Positions 17,374 through 25,689 of a stretch of 33,801 bases of DNA are shown piece after piece (within the stretch, counting starts at the first letter, position 1; every line of letters begins with the position of its first letter). This DNA is from Flavobacteriaceae bacterium (GTDB taxonomy: Bacteria; Bacteroidota; Bacteroidia; Flavobacteriales; Flavobacteriaceae). The translations under genes and the position numbers were made by a program. The stretch lies in NCBI GenBank assembly GCA_020435965.1, contig JAGQYS010000055.1, positions 3,390-37,190 on the forward strand. The letters run 5' to 3'. The notes under the pieces were generated by a model. That model searched no databases. It had not been told where the DNA came from and saw only the letters and a list, made by a program, of their open reading frames with translations.

Positions 17374-17937
17374 TTGACTAAAGAAGAATTATATAAGGAA
17401 TTATCCTATGTTAACCATTCAAGGGGAAACAGACAGAAATATGCGCTTCTTGTTATTTCAAATCCTGATTTAATTCCTAAGGTTTTGGATATTTTATTTC
17501 AAGTTGATGATAAAACATCTTGTAGAGCAGCATGGCTGTTGGAGTTTGTAGCTCGTGAAAACCTAGATAGCATTTTACCTTATCTTGATAGATTTACAGA
17601 AAAAATGCATAAAGTACATTTGGATCCTGCTGTTCGTCCAATTGGTAAAATTTGTGAGTACTTAATTGAGGCCTATTACCACAGAGACAACAATCACACC
17701 AAGGATTATTTAAAGCCAGAGCACAAAGAGCGTATTATTGAATTGAGCTTTGACTATATGATTACTGACCAAAAAGTTGCTGCCAAAGCCTACTCTATGC
17801 ACTCATTGTATTTGTTAGGAAAAGAATATGATTGGATTCATCCAGAACTGAAAACCATTTTAGAAAAAGATTTTAATGCAAACACTGCTGCCTTTAAAGC
17901 AAGAGCAAGGCATTTGCTTAAAAAGTTAAAAAAGTAA
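17374..17937 (+). CDS. HEAT-repeat-like protein encoded before purB
   Basis: This 187-residue cytoplasmic protein is all-helical with HEAT-like spacing (KVLDILFQVDDKTSCRAAWLLEFVAREN, then AVRPIGKICEYLIEAYY, then VAAKAYSMHSLYLLGKEYDWIHPELKTILEKDF). No catalytic residues stand out. A gene of this kind is regularly found directly before purB in Flavobacteriaceae, but its role is not known; a scaffold or adaptor is possible. The start is TTG at 17374, chosen because no ATG is close and the N-terminus MTKEELYKEL fits. purB has its own promoter downstream. Confidence 0.65.
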   Translation: MTKEELYKELSYVNHSRGNRQKYALLVISNPDLIPKVLDILFQVDDKTSCRAAWLLEFVARENLDSILPYLDRFTEKMHKVHLDPAVRPIGKICEYLIEAYYHRDNNHTKDYLKPEHKERIIELSFDYMITDQKVAAKAYSMHSLYLLGKEYDWIHPELKTILEKDFNANTAAFKARARHLLKKLKK

Positions 17938-17991
17938 GTGTTTTAGTTAAAAACTTCAAGAGTCATCCTTCCTGCTTCTGCTTAAAAGAAT

Positions 17992-17999
17992 TATCTTTG
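17992..17999 (+). promoter_or_regulatory. -7 promoter element of purB
   Basis: TATCTTTG is a full match to TAnnTTTG, 25 nt before the ATG. A -33 TTTG at the usual distance is not seen. Confidence 0.5.
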
Positions 18000-18024
18000 C
18001 AACTTCTAAAAACAACAAAGAGAT

Positions 18025-19368
18025 ATGTCTTTATCAAAGCTAAACGCCATTTCGCCTATAGATGGAAGATACAGAAGCAAAACAGATGCTTTAGCACCTT
18101 ATTTTTCTGAAGAAGCCTTAATAAAATACCGTGTTTTAGTTGAGATTGAATACTTTATTGCGCTTTGCGAATTGCCTTTACCTCAGCTTAAAAATTTTAA
18201 TTCAGATTTGTTTGATGAGCTAAGAGCTATTTACAAAGAGTTCTCCAGTGAAGATGCCATTGCAATAAAAGACATTGAAAAAGTTACCAACCATGATGTA
18301 AAAGCGGTTGAATATTTCATAAAAGAAAAGTTTGACGCTTTAAACATTTCAGAATATAAAGAGTTTATCCATTTTGGGCTAACCTCTCAAGACATAAACA
18401 ATACTGCTGTACCTCTTAGTATTAAGGAAGCCATGAACAATGTTTATGTGCCTGAGTATTTTAGTGTTTTAGATAAATTGGAAGCTTTAGCTGATGAATG
18501 GAAAGCCATACCAATGTTAGCTAGAACACATGGTCAGCCAGCTTCTCCTACCAGACTTGGTAAGGAAATCCAGGTGTTTGTTGTGCGTTTAAAAGAGCAA
18601 TTTAATTTACTGAATGACATACCAAGTGCAGCAAAATTTGGTGGTGCTACAGGAAATTTTAATGCGCATCATGTGGCTTATCCTAATATAGATTGGAAAG
18701 CCTTTGGCAGCAAGTTTGTACAAGAAAAGTTAGGTTTACAACATTCGTTTCCAACCACGCAAATTGAGCATTACGACCACATGGCTGCTTTGTTTGATTG
18801 CTTAAAGCGAATTAACACCATTATCATTGATTTAGACAGAGACATTTGGACGTATGTGTCTATGGATTACTTTAAACAAAAAATAAAGAAAGGTGAAGTT
18901 GGAAGTAGTGCTATGCCTCATAAAGTAAATCCTATTGATTTTGAAAACAGCGAAGGCAACTTAGGCATTGCCAATACGGTTTTTGAACACTTAGCTGCAA
19001 AATTGCCAATCTCAAGGTTACAACGTGACTTAACAGATAGTACAGTGCTTAGAAACGTTGGAGTGCCTTTTGGACATACACTTATTGGGTTTAAATCGAC
19101 CTTAAAAGGATTGAATAAATTACTTTTAAATGAAGTGAAATTTGCTGAAGATTTAGAGAACAATTGGGCAGTTGTTGCCGAAGCGATACAGACCATTTTG
19201 AGACGTGAAGCATATCCAAACCCTTACGAAGCTTTAAAAGGCTTAACACGTACCAACGAAGCCATTACACAACAGTCTATTGCCAATTTTATTGAAACTT
19301 TAGATGTTAGTTCTGCAATAAAAACTGAGTTAAAAGCTATTACACCAAGTAACTACACAGGAATTTAA
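18025..19368 (+). CDS. purB: Adenylosuccinate lyase
   Basis: This 447-residue enzyme releases fumarate in two steps of purine synthesis: SAICAR to AICAR, and adenylosuccinate to AMP. Family signatures are present: the N-terminal SPIDGRYRSKTDALAPYFSE and the HFGLTSQDINNTA and ARTHGQPASPTRLGKE blocks. The flexible signature loop GSSAMPHKVNPIDFENSEGN lies at about residues 292-312, with the catalytic Ser in SSAMPHK. Length is normal for flavobacteria. Its stop codon shares a base with the start of a small membrane gene (TAATG at 19366-19370). Confidence 0.96.
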   Translation: MSLSKLNAISPIDGRYRSKTDALAPYFSEEALIKYRVLVEIEYFIALCELPLPQLKNFNSDLFDELRAIYKEFSSEDAIAIKDIEKVTNHDVKAVEYFIKEKFDALNISEYKEFIHFGLTSQDINNTAVPLSIKEAMNNVYVPEYFSVLDKLEALADEWKAIPMLARTHGQPASPTRLGKEIQVFVVRLKEQFNLLNDIPSAAKFGGATGNFNAHHVAYPNIDWKAFGSKFVQEKLGLQHSFPTTQIEHYDHMAALFDCLKRINTIIIDLDRDIWTYVSMDYFKQKIKKGEVGSSAMPHKVNPIDFENSEGNLGIANTVFEHLAAKLPISRLQRDLTDSTVLRNVGVPFGHTLIGFKSTLKGLNKLLLNEVKFAEDLENNWAVVAEAIQTILRREAYPNPYEALKGLTRTNEAITQQSIANFIETLDVSSAIKTELKAITPSNYTGI

Positions 19369-19544
19369 TGAACGATCGTTATATTTTAATAGCCACAGCA
19401 GTGCTAGTTGCCTTTTTTTTTGTCGGTGGCTTATTGGATATTCTTGATCATTTTTTGTCTAAAATGTTCTTGTTTGTTGGGTTTCTTGGTATAGTCATAT
19501 ACGTCATCGTTATAAAAGCTCAAGACGAACCTGAAGAACAATAA
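19368..19544 (+). CDS. Small membrane protein translationally coupled to purB
   Basis: An ATG at 19368 overlaps the purB stop (TAATG) and opens 58 codons ending TAA at 19542-19544. The product begins MNDRYILIATAVLVAFFFVG, has a second hydrophobic stretch (KMFLFVGFLGIVIYVIVI) and a charged tail, KAQDEPEEQ. That is two membrane helices with the C-tail probably in the cytoplasm. Codon use is like its neighbours and a terminator lies 2 nt downstream, which supports it as a real last gene. Function is unknown. Confidence 0.6.
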   Translation: MNDRYILIATAVLVAFFFVGGLLDILDHFLSKMFLFVGFLGIVIYVIVIKAQDEPEEQ

Positions 19545-19546
19545 AA

Positions 19547-19570
19547 AAACCTGCCAAAAAAAGCAGGTTT
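19547..19570. terminator. Rho-independent terminator between convergent genes
   Basis: AAACCTGC (19547-19554) pairs with GCAGGTTT (19563-19570) around an A-rich 8-nt loop. On the minus strand it is followed by a seven-T run, so it works well for the minus-strand DUF4252 operon; on the plus strand the tail is short. Confidence 0.75.
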
Positions 19571-19626
19571 ACATTAACATTTCTTTACTTCAATTATTTT
19601 ACTACACGAAGTTGATGTAGTGCTTT

Positions 19627-20187
19627 TTATTGAAATTGAAAGAATTTCATGAAATCTTCTACAGCAGTTTCATCAGAACTCATTTTGCCGACAACATCAC
19701 CTAATTGGATTATTTTAGAAGGTTTCATGTTGTCTCCCAATACTCTAATTACAGCAAAACCTCTGTTATTGGCATTACCAAATATGATAAGTTCGTCTAT
19801 TGAATCATCATCACCAATATACTTTACAACCACTTTTCCATCTGTAGAGTTGCCGCCTCTAAAAAGCTCTTGATACTTTTCGTCTTTCAATAAAGTTTGT
19901 ACTTTAGTTAGTTCCGTTTTATATTCTTCTTGATTATCTCCACTTAAAGTATAACCTAACATATTAAGTTTATCAATAGACTCATAAGCTTCTTTTTGAT
20001 CGTCTGTAAATTCAATGTTTTCAACAGATATAAAGCTTATAGGAATATCAATAGACACAAAATTTGGAGCTTCTTGATTAGCTACAAAGTAGCTTTGCAA
20101 TGTCTCTCCATAGTTGCAGCTCGTTAAAGCTACAACTATGAAAAGCGACATTACTATGTTTTTGATTGATGAAATATTCATGATCAT
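19627..20187 (-). CDS. DUF4252 lipoprotein (second copy in operon)
   Basis: This 186-residue protein has a lipoprotein signal with lipobox LTSC (Cys24) and the DUF4252 body: SIDKLNMLGYTLSGDNQEEYKTELTKVQTLLKDEKYQELFR, a middle VVVKYIGDDDSIDELIIFGNANNRGFAVIRVLGD strand set, and a C-terminal helix. It is the last gene of the ECF sigma operon and lies 13 nt after its paralogue. DUF4252 proteins have no proven function; this one is a lipoprotein while the paralogue is soluble and periplasmic, so they may form a pair. Confidence 0.85.
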   Translation of the reverse strand: MIMNISSIKNIVMSLFIVVALTSCNYGETLQSYFVANQEAPNFVSIDIPISFISVENIEFTDDQKEAYESIDKLNMLGYTLSGDNQEEYKTELTKVQTLLKDEKYQELFRGGNSTDGKVVVKYIGDDDSIDELIIFGNANNRGFAVIRVLGDNMKPSKIIQLGDVVGKMSSDETAVEDFMKFFQFQ

Positions 20188-20200
20188 TAAAGTTTAAATC

Positions 20201-20821
20201 TTAGTTTTTCTCTCCAGCTTTCTTAAGGTGTTTTCCACCTGGAACGTTCATTTTGTCTGTAAGTTTAGAAATTTGTCTTAGGTCTATATCACCTGTTAAC
20301 GATAAAATTACAGTTTCTATTTCACGTTTTTTACCATTAATGGTAATGTCTTGTCCAGCTGTAACCTCTTTAAGACCGTTTACAAACATTAAAAGTTCTT
20401 TTACATGGTTATCGTCTTTACCTTCCTTTACGTATATTTTAACGGTTTGATCTCCATCTTTCATACGCATCAACTCTTCTAGGTTTGAACTTTTTAAGTA
20501 ACCATTTACTTGCGCATTCATTTTGCTGGCAATAGCTTCGTCTCCAGTAGTTAACACTTTTAATCCAGTGATTTTCTTGACCATATCTACAAATGCTTGC
20601 GATTCTGGATCGTCTGTGTTTATTTCAATTTCTGCTAGCATATTAAACATTTTACTGTTCACAACAAATGATGTCACACCATCCATATCTTCAAACTGAT
20701 CAAAAATACTCTGACCATAAGACATTACTGATGTCATCACAACTGCTATTAATAATATTGCTTTTTTACTCACGAGACTCATATTGTTTAAGTGTTTGTG
20801 AAAATTTTTCAAATTTTTCAT
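20201..20821 (-). CDS. DUF4252 secreted protein (first copy)
   Basis: The 206-residue frame has an internal ATG at 20782 (residue 14) that would put the signal peptide (SKKAILLIAVVMTSVMSYGQ) directly at the N-terminus; this shorter start is likely correct. The mature protein opens with SIFDQFEDMDGVTSFVVNSKMFNMLAEI, then KITGLKVLTTGDEAIASKM and DNHVKELLMFVNG, all DUF4252 features. It has no lipobox, so it is probably periplasmic. Its C-terminus is basic (MNVPGGKHLKKAGEKN). It lies 30 nt after the anti-sigma gene and before its lipoprotein paralogue. Confidence 0.85.
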   Translation of the reverse strand: MKNLKNFHKHLNNMSLVSKKAILLIAVVMTSVMSYGQSIFDQFEDMDGVTSFVVNSKMFNMLAEIEINTDDPESQAFVDMVKKITGLKVLTTGDEAIASKMNAQVNGYLKSSNLEELMRMKDGDQTVKIYVKEGKDDNHVKELLMFVNGLKEVTAGQDITINGKKREIETVILSLTGDIDLRQISKLTDKMNVPGGKHLKKAGEKN

Positions 20822-20851
20822 GTTTTCTTGTTTTTTTAATTAATGATTTCT

Positions 20852-21346
20852 TTATTGGTTTTTAAAAATTTTGTTTTGAGTGTTTGAAAACGCTCCTAAT
20901 AGGGCTACATTTTCGGTTCCTTTTTCTAGAGATGTAGTCATTAAAGTCAAAGCATCCATACTTTCGGTTCCTTTATTAAACATTGAAGCCAATAAATTGA
21001 AGGCTTCTACAGTTTGGTTGTAAGCCAAAAGTTCGTCTTGAGATAAATCATCCATACTTTTTGCTTGATCACCAAACTGAATATATACTGCAAACATTAA
21101 AACTGCTATTGCTGCAACAGATATCCATTTGTACAAAGTGTACGTCTTTTTAGGTTGTAATGGAATTGTTTTAGTGAACTGCTCTTTTTGGGTTTGCAAA
21201 AAATAGACAAACATTGGTTTATACACTTCCAAGTGTGGCGCTACAACTTCTTGCGAAAAATAGTTTTTAAGCTGTTGCTCTTCTTGTAAAGTCGTTTCTC
21301 CGTTTTCGTACTTTTCCAGTAACTTTTCAATTTTATCTAACACCAT
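20852..21346 (-). CDS. Anti-sigma factor (single membrane helix)
   Basis: This 164-residue protein has a cytoplasmic N-terminal part (1-65, with KIEKLLEKYENGETTLQEEQQLKNYF as the probable sigma-binding helix), one membrane helix at about 73-89 (WISVAAIAVLMFAVYI), and a periplasmic part of about 75 residues. It overlaps the upstream ECF sigma gene by 14 nt, a classical sigma/anti-sigma arrangement. I see no zinc (ZAS) motif, so it would be a non-zinc type. The binding partner is assigned by position, not tested. Confidence 0.75.
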   Translation of the reverse strand: MVLDKIEKLLEKYENGETTLQEEQQLKNYFSQEVVAPHLEVYKPMFVYFLQTQKEQFTKTIPLQPKKTYTLYKWISVAAIAVLMFAVYIQFGDQAKSMDDLSQDELLAYNQTVEAFNLLASMFNKGTESMDALTLMTTSLEKGTENVALLGAFSNTQNKIFKNQ

Positions 21347-21842
21347 AACTGTGTGTTTTAGTTAATTTTTCTCTTAATGTTTTTCTTGCTCTTGATAGTG
21401 ATACTCTAATGGCTGTTTCGTTAATGTCTAACATTTTTGAAATCTCACTAAATTCGTATTGCTCAATATCTCTAAGCTGTAATATTATTTTTTGTTGCTC
21501 TGGCAACTCTTCCATGATTTTAGAAACCCAATCTACACTATCATTCAACTCAACTTGTTTCTGTAATGACACATTTTTATCTTGATAATTGCTATGCACT
21601 ATTTTTAGGTTCTGTGCATGTTTTGATTTCAATCTGTCAAGACAAAAGTTTTTTGTCATGGTCATTGAAAATGCTTCTACATTGTTATACTCTTGAATTT
21701 TTTGTTTGTTATTCCACAACTTAATCAAGATTTCCTGCGTTGCATCTTCAGCTTCCTCTTGCGATACGAGCAATCGTTTCGCAAGTCGGAAAACTTTATC
21801 TTTAAAAGGCATCACTATGTCTAAAAACTCAGCCTGTGTCAT
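21333..21842 (-). CDS. ECF-type RNA polymerase sigma factor
   Basis: This 169-residue protein has region 2 at about 8-75 (VFRLAKRLLVSQEEAEDATQEILIKLW, with the DATQE motif) and region 4 at about 105-160 (LPEQQKIILQLRDIEQYEFSEISKMLDINETAIRVSLSRARKTL, with the helix-turn-helix SEISKMLDINETAIRVSLSRAR). It should direct polymerase to a dedicated promoter set, probably including its own operon. Its anti-sigma factor is the next gene (14-nt overlap), and two DUF4252 genes follow on the same strand, so it probably responds to an envelope signal. The promoter upstream was not identified by eye. Confidence 0.9.
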   Translation of the reverse strand: MTQAEFLDIVMPFKDKVFRLAKRLLVSQEEAEDATQEILIKLWNNKQKIQEYNNVEAFSMTMTKNFCLDRLKSKHAQNLKIVHSNYQDKNVSLQKQVELNDSVDWVSKIMEELPEQQKIILQLRDIEQYEFSEISKMLDINETAIRVSLSRARKTLREKLTKTHSYGVR

Positions 21843-21866
21843 TTTTTGGTTTTGGTTAGTTTAAGC

Positions 21867-21905
21867 CCTTTTGTCCTTCGGACATTTTTCCAAAAGGAAA
21901 ATTAT
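21867..21905. repeat. Two adjacent palindromes next to the sigma gene start
   Basis: TGTCC/GGACA around TTC (21872-21884), then TTTTCC/GGAAAA around AAAA (21886-21901). In the minus-strand leader of the sigma gene these could fold into two hairpins. From memory, the pair resembles a repeat common in Bacteroidota intergenic DNA. Confidence 0.4.
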
Positions 21906-22026
21906 AAGGAAACTTCTTTTAAATATTGCTATTTGTTATTACGACGATATACTATTTGTTTTGTTACAGCAATATCAAAAAAATAAACTTTTACTAATTT
22001 TTATAATGATTTATAATATATGGAAA

Positions 22027-22050
22027 GATTCTCGCTTTCGCGAGAAAGAC
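22027..22050. repeat. Short palindromic repeat, copy A
   Basis: TTCTCGC (22029-22035) pairs perfectly with GCGAGAA (22040-22046) around TTTC, flanked by AGA before and AGACAA after. The arrangement AGATTC...CGCG..GAAAGACAA is found again at 29173-29200. Confidence 0.5.
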
Positions 22051-22149
22051 AAGTTTATTCGTTTTCAAATTAATAAATTTGAAAGTAAACTTATTTTTTT
22101 ATTTCACAATAATGTACTTAACTTTAGTGTTTAAATTGAAAAAGAAGCT

Positions 22150-23628
22150 ATGATTAATAAATTAAAACCAATCCTAATTGGTATACTTTGTATTGGAATA
22201 ACGTTCAGTTGTTTTGAAGATGGTGATGACAATGGCGTTTTTACCAGAGACATAAATGATTTTATTTGGAAAGGGATGAATTTTTGGTACTTATACAAAG
22301 GTGATGTTCCAGACTTAGCCAATGACAGGTTTTCTTCAAATGAAGAATATGGTGATTACTTAAATCTGTTTTCTAATCCACCAGATTTATTTGAAAGTCT
22401 AATATATCAGAGAAGCACTGTAGATAAGTATAGCATTATAGTTACTGATTATATTGCTCTTGAACAACAGTTAGATGGTTGTGCAATACGCTCAGGATTT
22501 GAAGTAGATTTTTACACTGTTCCTGGAAGTAGTACGGATTTATATGGAGTTGTACGTTTGGTATTATCTGGTAGCAATGCTGAAGCAGCTGGATTACAAA
22601 GAGGGCAATTATTTTATGGTATAAATGGAACTCCATTAAACACAAGCAATCTTAATACTTTATTTAGTGCAGATAGTTACACAATGAATTTAGCATCGTA
22701 TAACAATAATGGAACTCCGGAAACCACAGACGATTCTATAATTCAGGAAACAGAAACTGTTTCACTAACTAAAGCTCCTTATTGCGAAAACCCAATATTT
22801 AAAACAGAAATTTTAGATGTTGAAGGTGAAAACGTTGGCTACTTAATGTACAACGGTTTTATTGCAGATTTTAACAGTCAACTTAATAGTGTATTTGCAA
22901 ATTTTAAAGCCAATAATGTGCAGCATTTGGTTTTGGATTTACGTTACAATCCTGGAGGAAGAGTTGATTCTTCAATTTTACTTGCCAGTTTGGTGACAGG
23001 CCAATTTACAGGAGATGTGCACAGTAGAGAACAGTGGAATAGTGAAATTCAAGAAGCTTTCTTTAACCAGAATCCAGAAAACCTAATCAACCGTTTTCCA
23101 AATTCTTTGAATGGAGCTCCTTTAAACAGTTTACTTTTAGATAAGGTTTATGTATTAACAACAGGTGATTCTGCTTCTGCTAGTGAAATGTTGGTTAACG
23201 CTTTGAATCCTTATATAAATGTGGTCCAAATTGGAACCACAACTGAAGGGAAATTTCAAGGCTCTGTTACTTTATATGATTCAGAAGATTTTGGTCGTGA
23301 AGGTGCCAATCCAAATCACACGTATGCCATGCAACCTTTGGTAGTAAAATATGCAAATGCTTCAGGATTTACAGATTTTGTTAGTGGTTTAACGCCAGAT
23401 ATTGTTTTGTCAGAAAACCCTCAAAACTATGGTGTTTTAGGTGATGAGAACGAGCCATTATTAGCTCGTGCTCTTTTAGAAATTTCGATGACAAATGCTC
23501 CGATTTTATTTAGCGAACCTATTTTACCTTATGCCACAAGCAATAAGTTTGAACAATTTTCAAATGAAATGATTACTGATAAAGAGCTTCCAAAAGATAT
23601 AATAAAACGATTGAAATTCAATAAATAA
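22150..23628 (+). CDS. S41 family C-terminal processing peptidase, lipoprotein
   Basis: This 492-residue protein has a lipobox TFSC (Cys21). A PDZ-like part covers about 125-205 (VVRLVLSGSNAEAAGLQRGQLFYGINGTPL), followed by the S41 fold: GYLMYNGF, VLDLRYNPGGRV, and VLTTGDSASASEML with nucleophile S343. The general base is K368 in TTTEGKFQGS, 25 residues later as in Tsp/CtpA. These enzymes cut proteins at C-terminal ends. It is anchored to a membrane on the periplasmic side or at the cell surface; its substrates are unknown. The Asp/Gly-rich DGDDNGVF linker follows the lipid cysteine. The gene ends at the bidirectional terminator at 23628-23677. Confidence 0.85.
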   Translation: MINKLKPILIGILCIGITFSCFEDGDDNGVFTRDINDFIWKGMNFWYLYKGDVPDLANDRFSSNEEYGDYLNLFSNPPDLFESLIYQRSTVDKYSIIVTDYIALEQQLDGCAIRSGFEVDFYTVPGSSTDLYGVVRLVLSGSNAEAAGLQRGQLFYGINGTPLNTSNLNTLFSADSYTMNLASYNNNGTPETTDDSIIQETETVSLTKAPYCENPIFKTEILDVEGENVGYLMYNGFIADFNSQLNSVFANFKANNVQHLVLDLRYNPGGRVDSSILLASLVTGQFTGDVHSREQWNSEIQEAFFNQNPENLINRFPNSLNGAPLNSLLLDKVYVLTTGDSASASEMLVNALNPYINVVQIGTTTEGKFQGSVTLYDSEDFGREGANPNHTYAMQPLVVKYANASGFTDFVSGLTPDIVLSENPQNYGVLGDENEPLLARALLEISMTNAPILFSEPILPYATSNKFEQFSNEMITDKELPKDIIKRLKFNK

Positions 23629-23677
23629 ATAAAGCCACTCCACTTCGACATGGCTCAGTGACCAAAGTGGCTTTATT
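23628..23677. terminator. Strong bidirectional terminator with a repeat core in its loop
   Basis: A 12-bp perfect stem pairs AATAAAGCCACT (23628-23639) with AGTGGCTTTATT (23666-23677). The 26-nt loop is almost exactly the repeat core CACTTCGACATGGCTCAGTG (23641-23660) plus ACC. It sits between the convergent S41 and btuB genes. The same core occurs in the terminator at 9187-9240. Confidence 0.8.
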
Positions 23678-23680
23678 GTT

Positions 23681-25609
23681 TTACAAGTTGAGATTAAATC
23701 CTATACTCACGTTTCTACCTTTGGTTGAATAACCAAAAAGCTCAACATAGTCCTCATTAAATAAGTTAGTTACATTGGCAAATAGTTTTAGCTTATTTTT
23801 TATCAAATAATGACTTGCGTAAACATCCAATAAGCTATAGCTATCCATCGTAATATCATCATTCATAAAGTTGGTGTTATTGAAAACCGAATCTCTCCTC
23901 TCATCATTAAATTGATAAGAAAGACTCAAAAATGTATGGTCAGACATTTGATAATCTAATCGTGCATTGGCTTTAAGCTCAGGAATTCTAAGATTTAAAT
24001 CGTCTTCAACTTTGGTATATGTCGCATTGGCATTAAGCACAATAGACTCAGTAAATTTATAGTTTGCCGTAAACTCTAATCCACTTGCATTAAACGTTTC
24101 GTCTACATTTTTGTATTGAAACACAAAACCACCTAGATCAACAAAATCGATAAAGTTTTTTTCGTTTCTTGTAAAGTAAACTACACTAATGGTTGCCTTA
24201 TCTTTCAGGTTAATCTCTGCTCCAATTTCAATTGTAGCATTTTCTTCTGGTTGCAAATCAGCATTACCATAAATAGGTTCAAACAATTGATATAATGAAG
24301 GTGTAATATATGCAGTACCATAACTTGCCATTCCTTTTATATACCCAAAATTGGTATCCTTTTTAAACGAAGGATTGATACTATAAACTAGATGAGAACC
24401 ATACTCACTATGATTGTTCAAACGAGCTCCAGCGTTAACATGTAATCCAAAATCAGACACATAAACCACATTGGCATAAGGATCAATAATAGTAAACTGA
24501 GCCTCTTCAGGATTTATACTTTGCTCAAAACTTGAACTTCCAAATGGAATTGCAAAACTCTCCATGCTGTTGTCTTGAGCATATACACCTAAAACCGTAT
24601 AAAATGCATCATTAAAATTGTAACGGTTAAAAGCATCTGCAACAAAACTCTTAGCATTAAATTTTGTTGGATAACTAGATTGTATCTCTCTATCAATGGT
24701 ATTGTAAGCTGCATTAATAGTTAAACTTCCGTTGTTATAAGAGAATTCAGATGACAGCCCAACTCTATTTTGTTTAGAAGTTGATACATTATCTGTGTCT
24801 ATCCCAGAAAAGGCATCATCAAAATCGGCTTTATAATTATCAAAACTGCCATAAACAGTCGTTTTAAAAGCATTTGAAAATTGATAACCTAATTTTAAAT
24901 TTCCGTTGATAGCATTGAATGCGTCAGATTCTGTTCCGTTTGAAATGGACGACAATCCATCAGTGAATTGATTAGCGAAACTTGCCAAATAACTCAATTT
25001 ATTCAAGCTTCCATTTACTGAAACGCTATTTCTAAAATCTTCAATGGTGTAATTGTTTTCAGTTGAAGATTGATTGGTTCCTAAAACACTTCTAAAATTT
25101 GCAGAAACTTCATTGTTAGAAGCGTCTTTCAATTTTACATTAATAACAGCAGTTGCAGCACCAGAACCATATAAGGTACTCGATGCGCCTTTTAAAATCT
25201 CAATACTTTTAATTTGGTTTGCATTTAACAAACGTAAATCATAATCGTTAGCAATTTGCGAGGCATCAGTAACAGCAATTCCATCAATAAGGATTAAAAC
25301 TTGCCTATTTCGACCTCCTCTAATAAAATAACTCAGGTTTTGTCCTGCATTACTTTTTGTGCCATTAATTTCAATTCCAGCAACGGTATTAATAATTTCA
25401 GCTACTGACTTTCCTTGTAAGTTTTTAAGTTCATTTTGAGTGATTTTGGTAATAACCTTACCTGAATGTTCGCGTTTTAATTTGAATTTAGAATCTGTTA
25501 TCACAATTTCATCTAATTGCTCCACCTTAGTAGAATCTGTTTCCTGCTGAGTAAAAGCAACTATTGATGTAGCATAAAGCACACCAAAAAACAATGTTTT
25601 TTTGTACAT
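23681..25609 (-). CDS. btuB: TonB-dependent vitamin B12 receptor (BtuB-type)
   Basis: This 642-residue outer-membrane protein has a signal peptide (about 1-20), a TonB-box-like start, a plug with VAEIINTVAGIEINGT and SYFIRGGRNRQVLILIDGIAVTD, and a barrel that ends GRNVSIGFNLNL. No CarboxypepD domain precedes the plug, unlike the receptor at 2584-5049, which makes this closer to BtuB/FepA. Its leader contains a cobalamin riboswitch (25690-25900), so B12 or a related corrinoid is the likely ligand, repressing its own uptake. The divergent genes at 26149-29127 encode a matching ABC importer. The start at 25609 gives the signal peptide MYKKTLFFGVLYATSIVAFTQ. Confidence 0.9.
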   Translation of the reverse strand: MYKKTLFFGVLYATSIVAFTQQETDSTKVEQLDEIVITDSKFKLKREHSGKVITKITQNELKNLQGKSVAEIINTVAGIEINGTKSNAGQNLSYFIRGGRNRQVLILIDGIAVTDASQIANDYDLRLLNANQIKSIEILKGASSTLYGSGAATAVINVKLKDASNNEVSANFRSVLGTNQSSTENNYTIEDFRNSVSVNGSLNKLSYLASFANQFTDGLSSISNGTESDAFNAINGNLKLGYQFSNAFKTTVYGSFDNYKADFDDAFSGIDTDNVSTSKQNRVGLSSEFSYNNGSLTINAAYNTIDREIQSSYPTKFNAKSFVADAFNRYNFNDAFYTVLGVYAQDNSMESFAIPFGSSSFEQSINPEEAQFTIIDPYANVVYVSDFGLHVNAGARLNNHSEYGSHLVYSINPSFKKDTNFGYIKGMASYGTAYITPSLYQLFEPIYGNADLQPEENATIEIGAEINLKDKATISVVYFTRNEKNFIDFVDLGGFVFQYKNVDETFNASGLEFTANYKFTESIVLNANATYTKVEDDLNLRIPELKANARLDYQMSDHTFLSLSYQFNDERRDSVFNNTNFMNDDITMDSYSLLDVYASHYLIKNKLKLFANVTNLFNEDYVELFGYSTKGRNVSIGFNLNL

Positions 25610-25632
25610 TTTAAAAATAATTAATCGAGAAC

Positions 25633-25650
25633 CGTATGGATTATCATACG
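25633..25650 (-). promoter_or_regulatory. Hairpin near the btuB start codon, possible expression platform
   Basis: CGTATG and CATACG pair around a 6-nt loop, 24 nt before the btuB ATG and downstream of the riboswitch core. It has no T run, so if it takes part in control it would act on translation rather than as a terminator. That is inference. Confidence 0.35.
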
Positions 25651-25689
25651 TAAACTTTTATCCCGAAAGTTTGACTTATTTGTTTTGAA

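Larger units (their letters stand above)
21843..22149. other. 307-nt gap between the ECF operon and the S41 protease gene
   Basis: The gap separates divergent genes. It holds two hairpin-rich repeat-like stretches (21867-21905 and 22027-22050) and, near 22119, a weak -7 element TAACTTTA before the S41 gene. The open frame across 21871-22134 looks unreal: its residue make-up (Ile, Lys, Phe, Leu, Asn) follows AT-rich noncoding sequence. Confidence 0.6.

Noticed and set aside
21871..22134. Open frame of 87 codons in the gap after the sigma gene
   Set aside because: Residue make-up is that of AT-rich noncoding DNA, it runs over two palindromes and has no family features.
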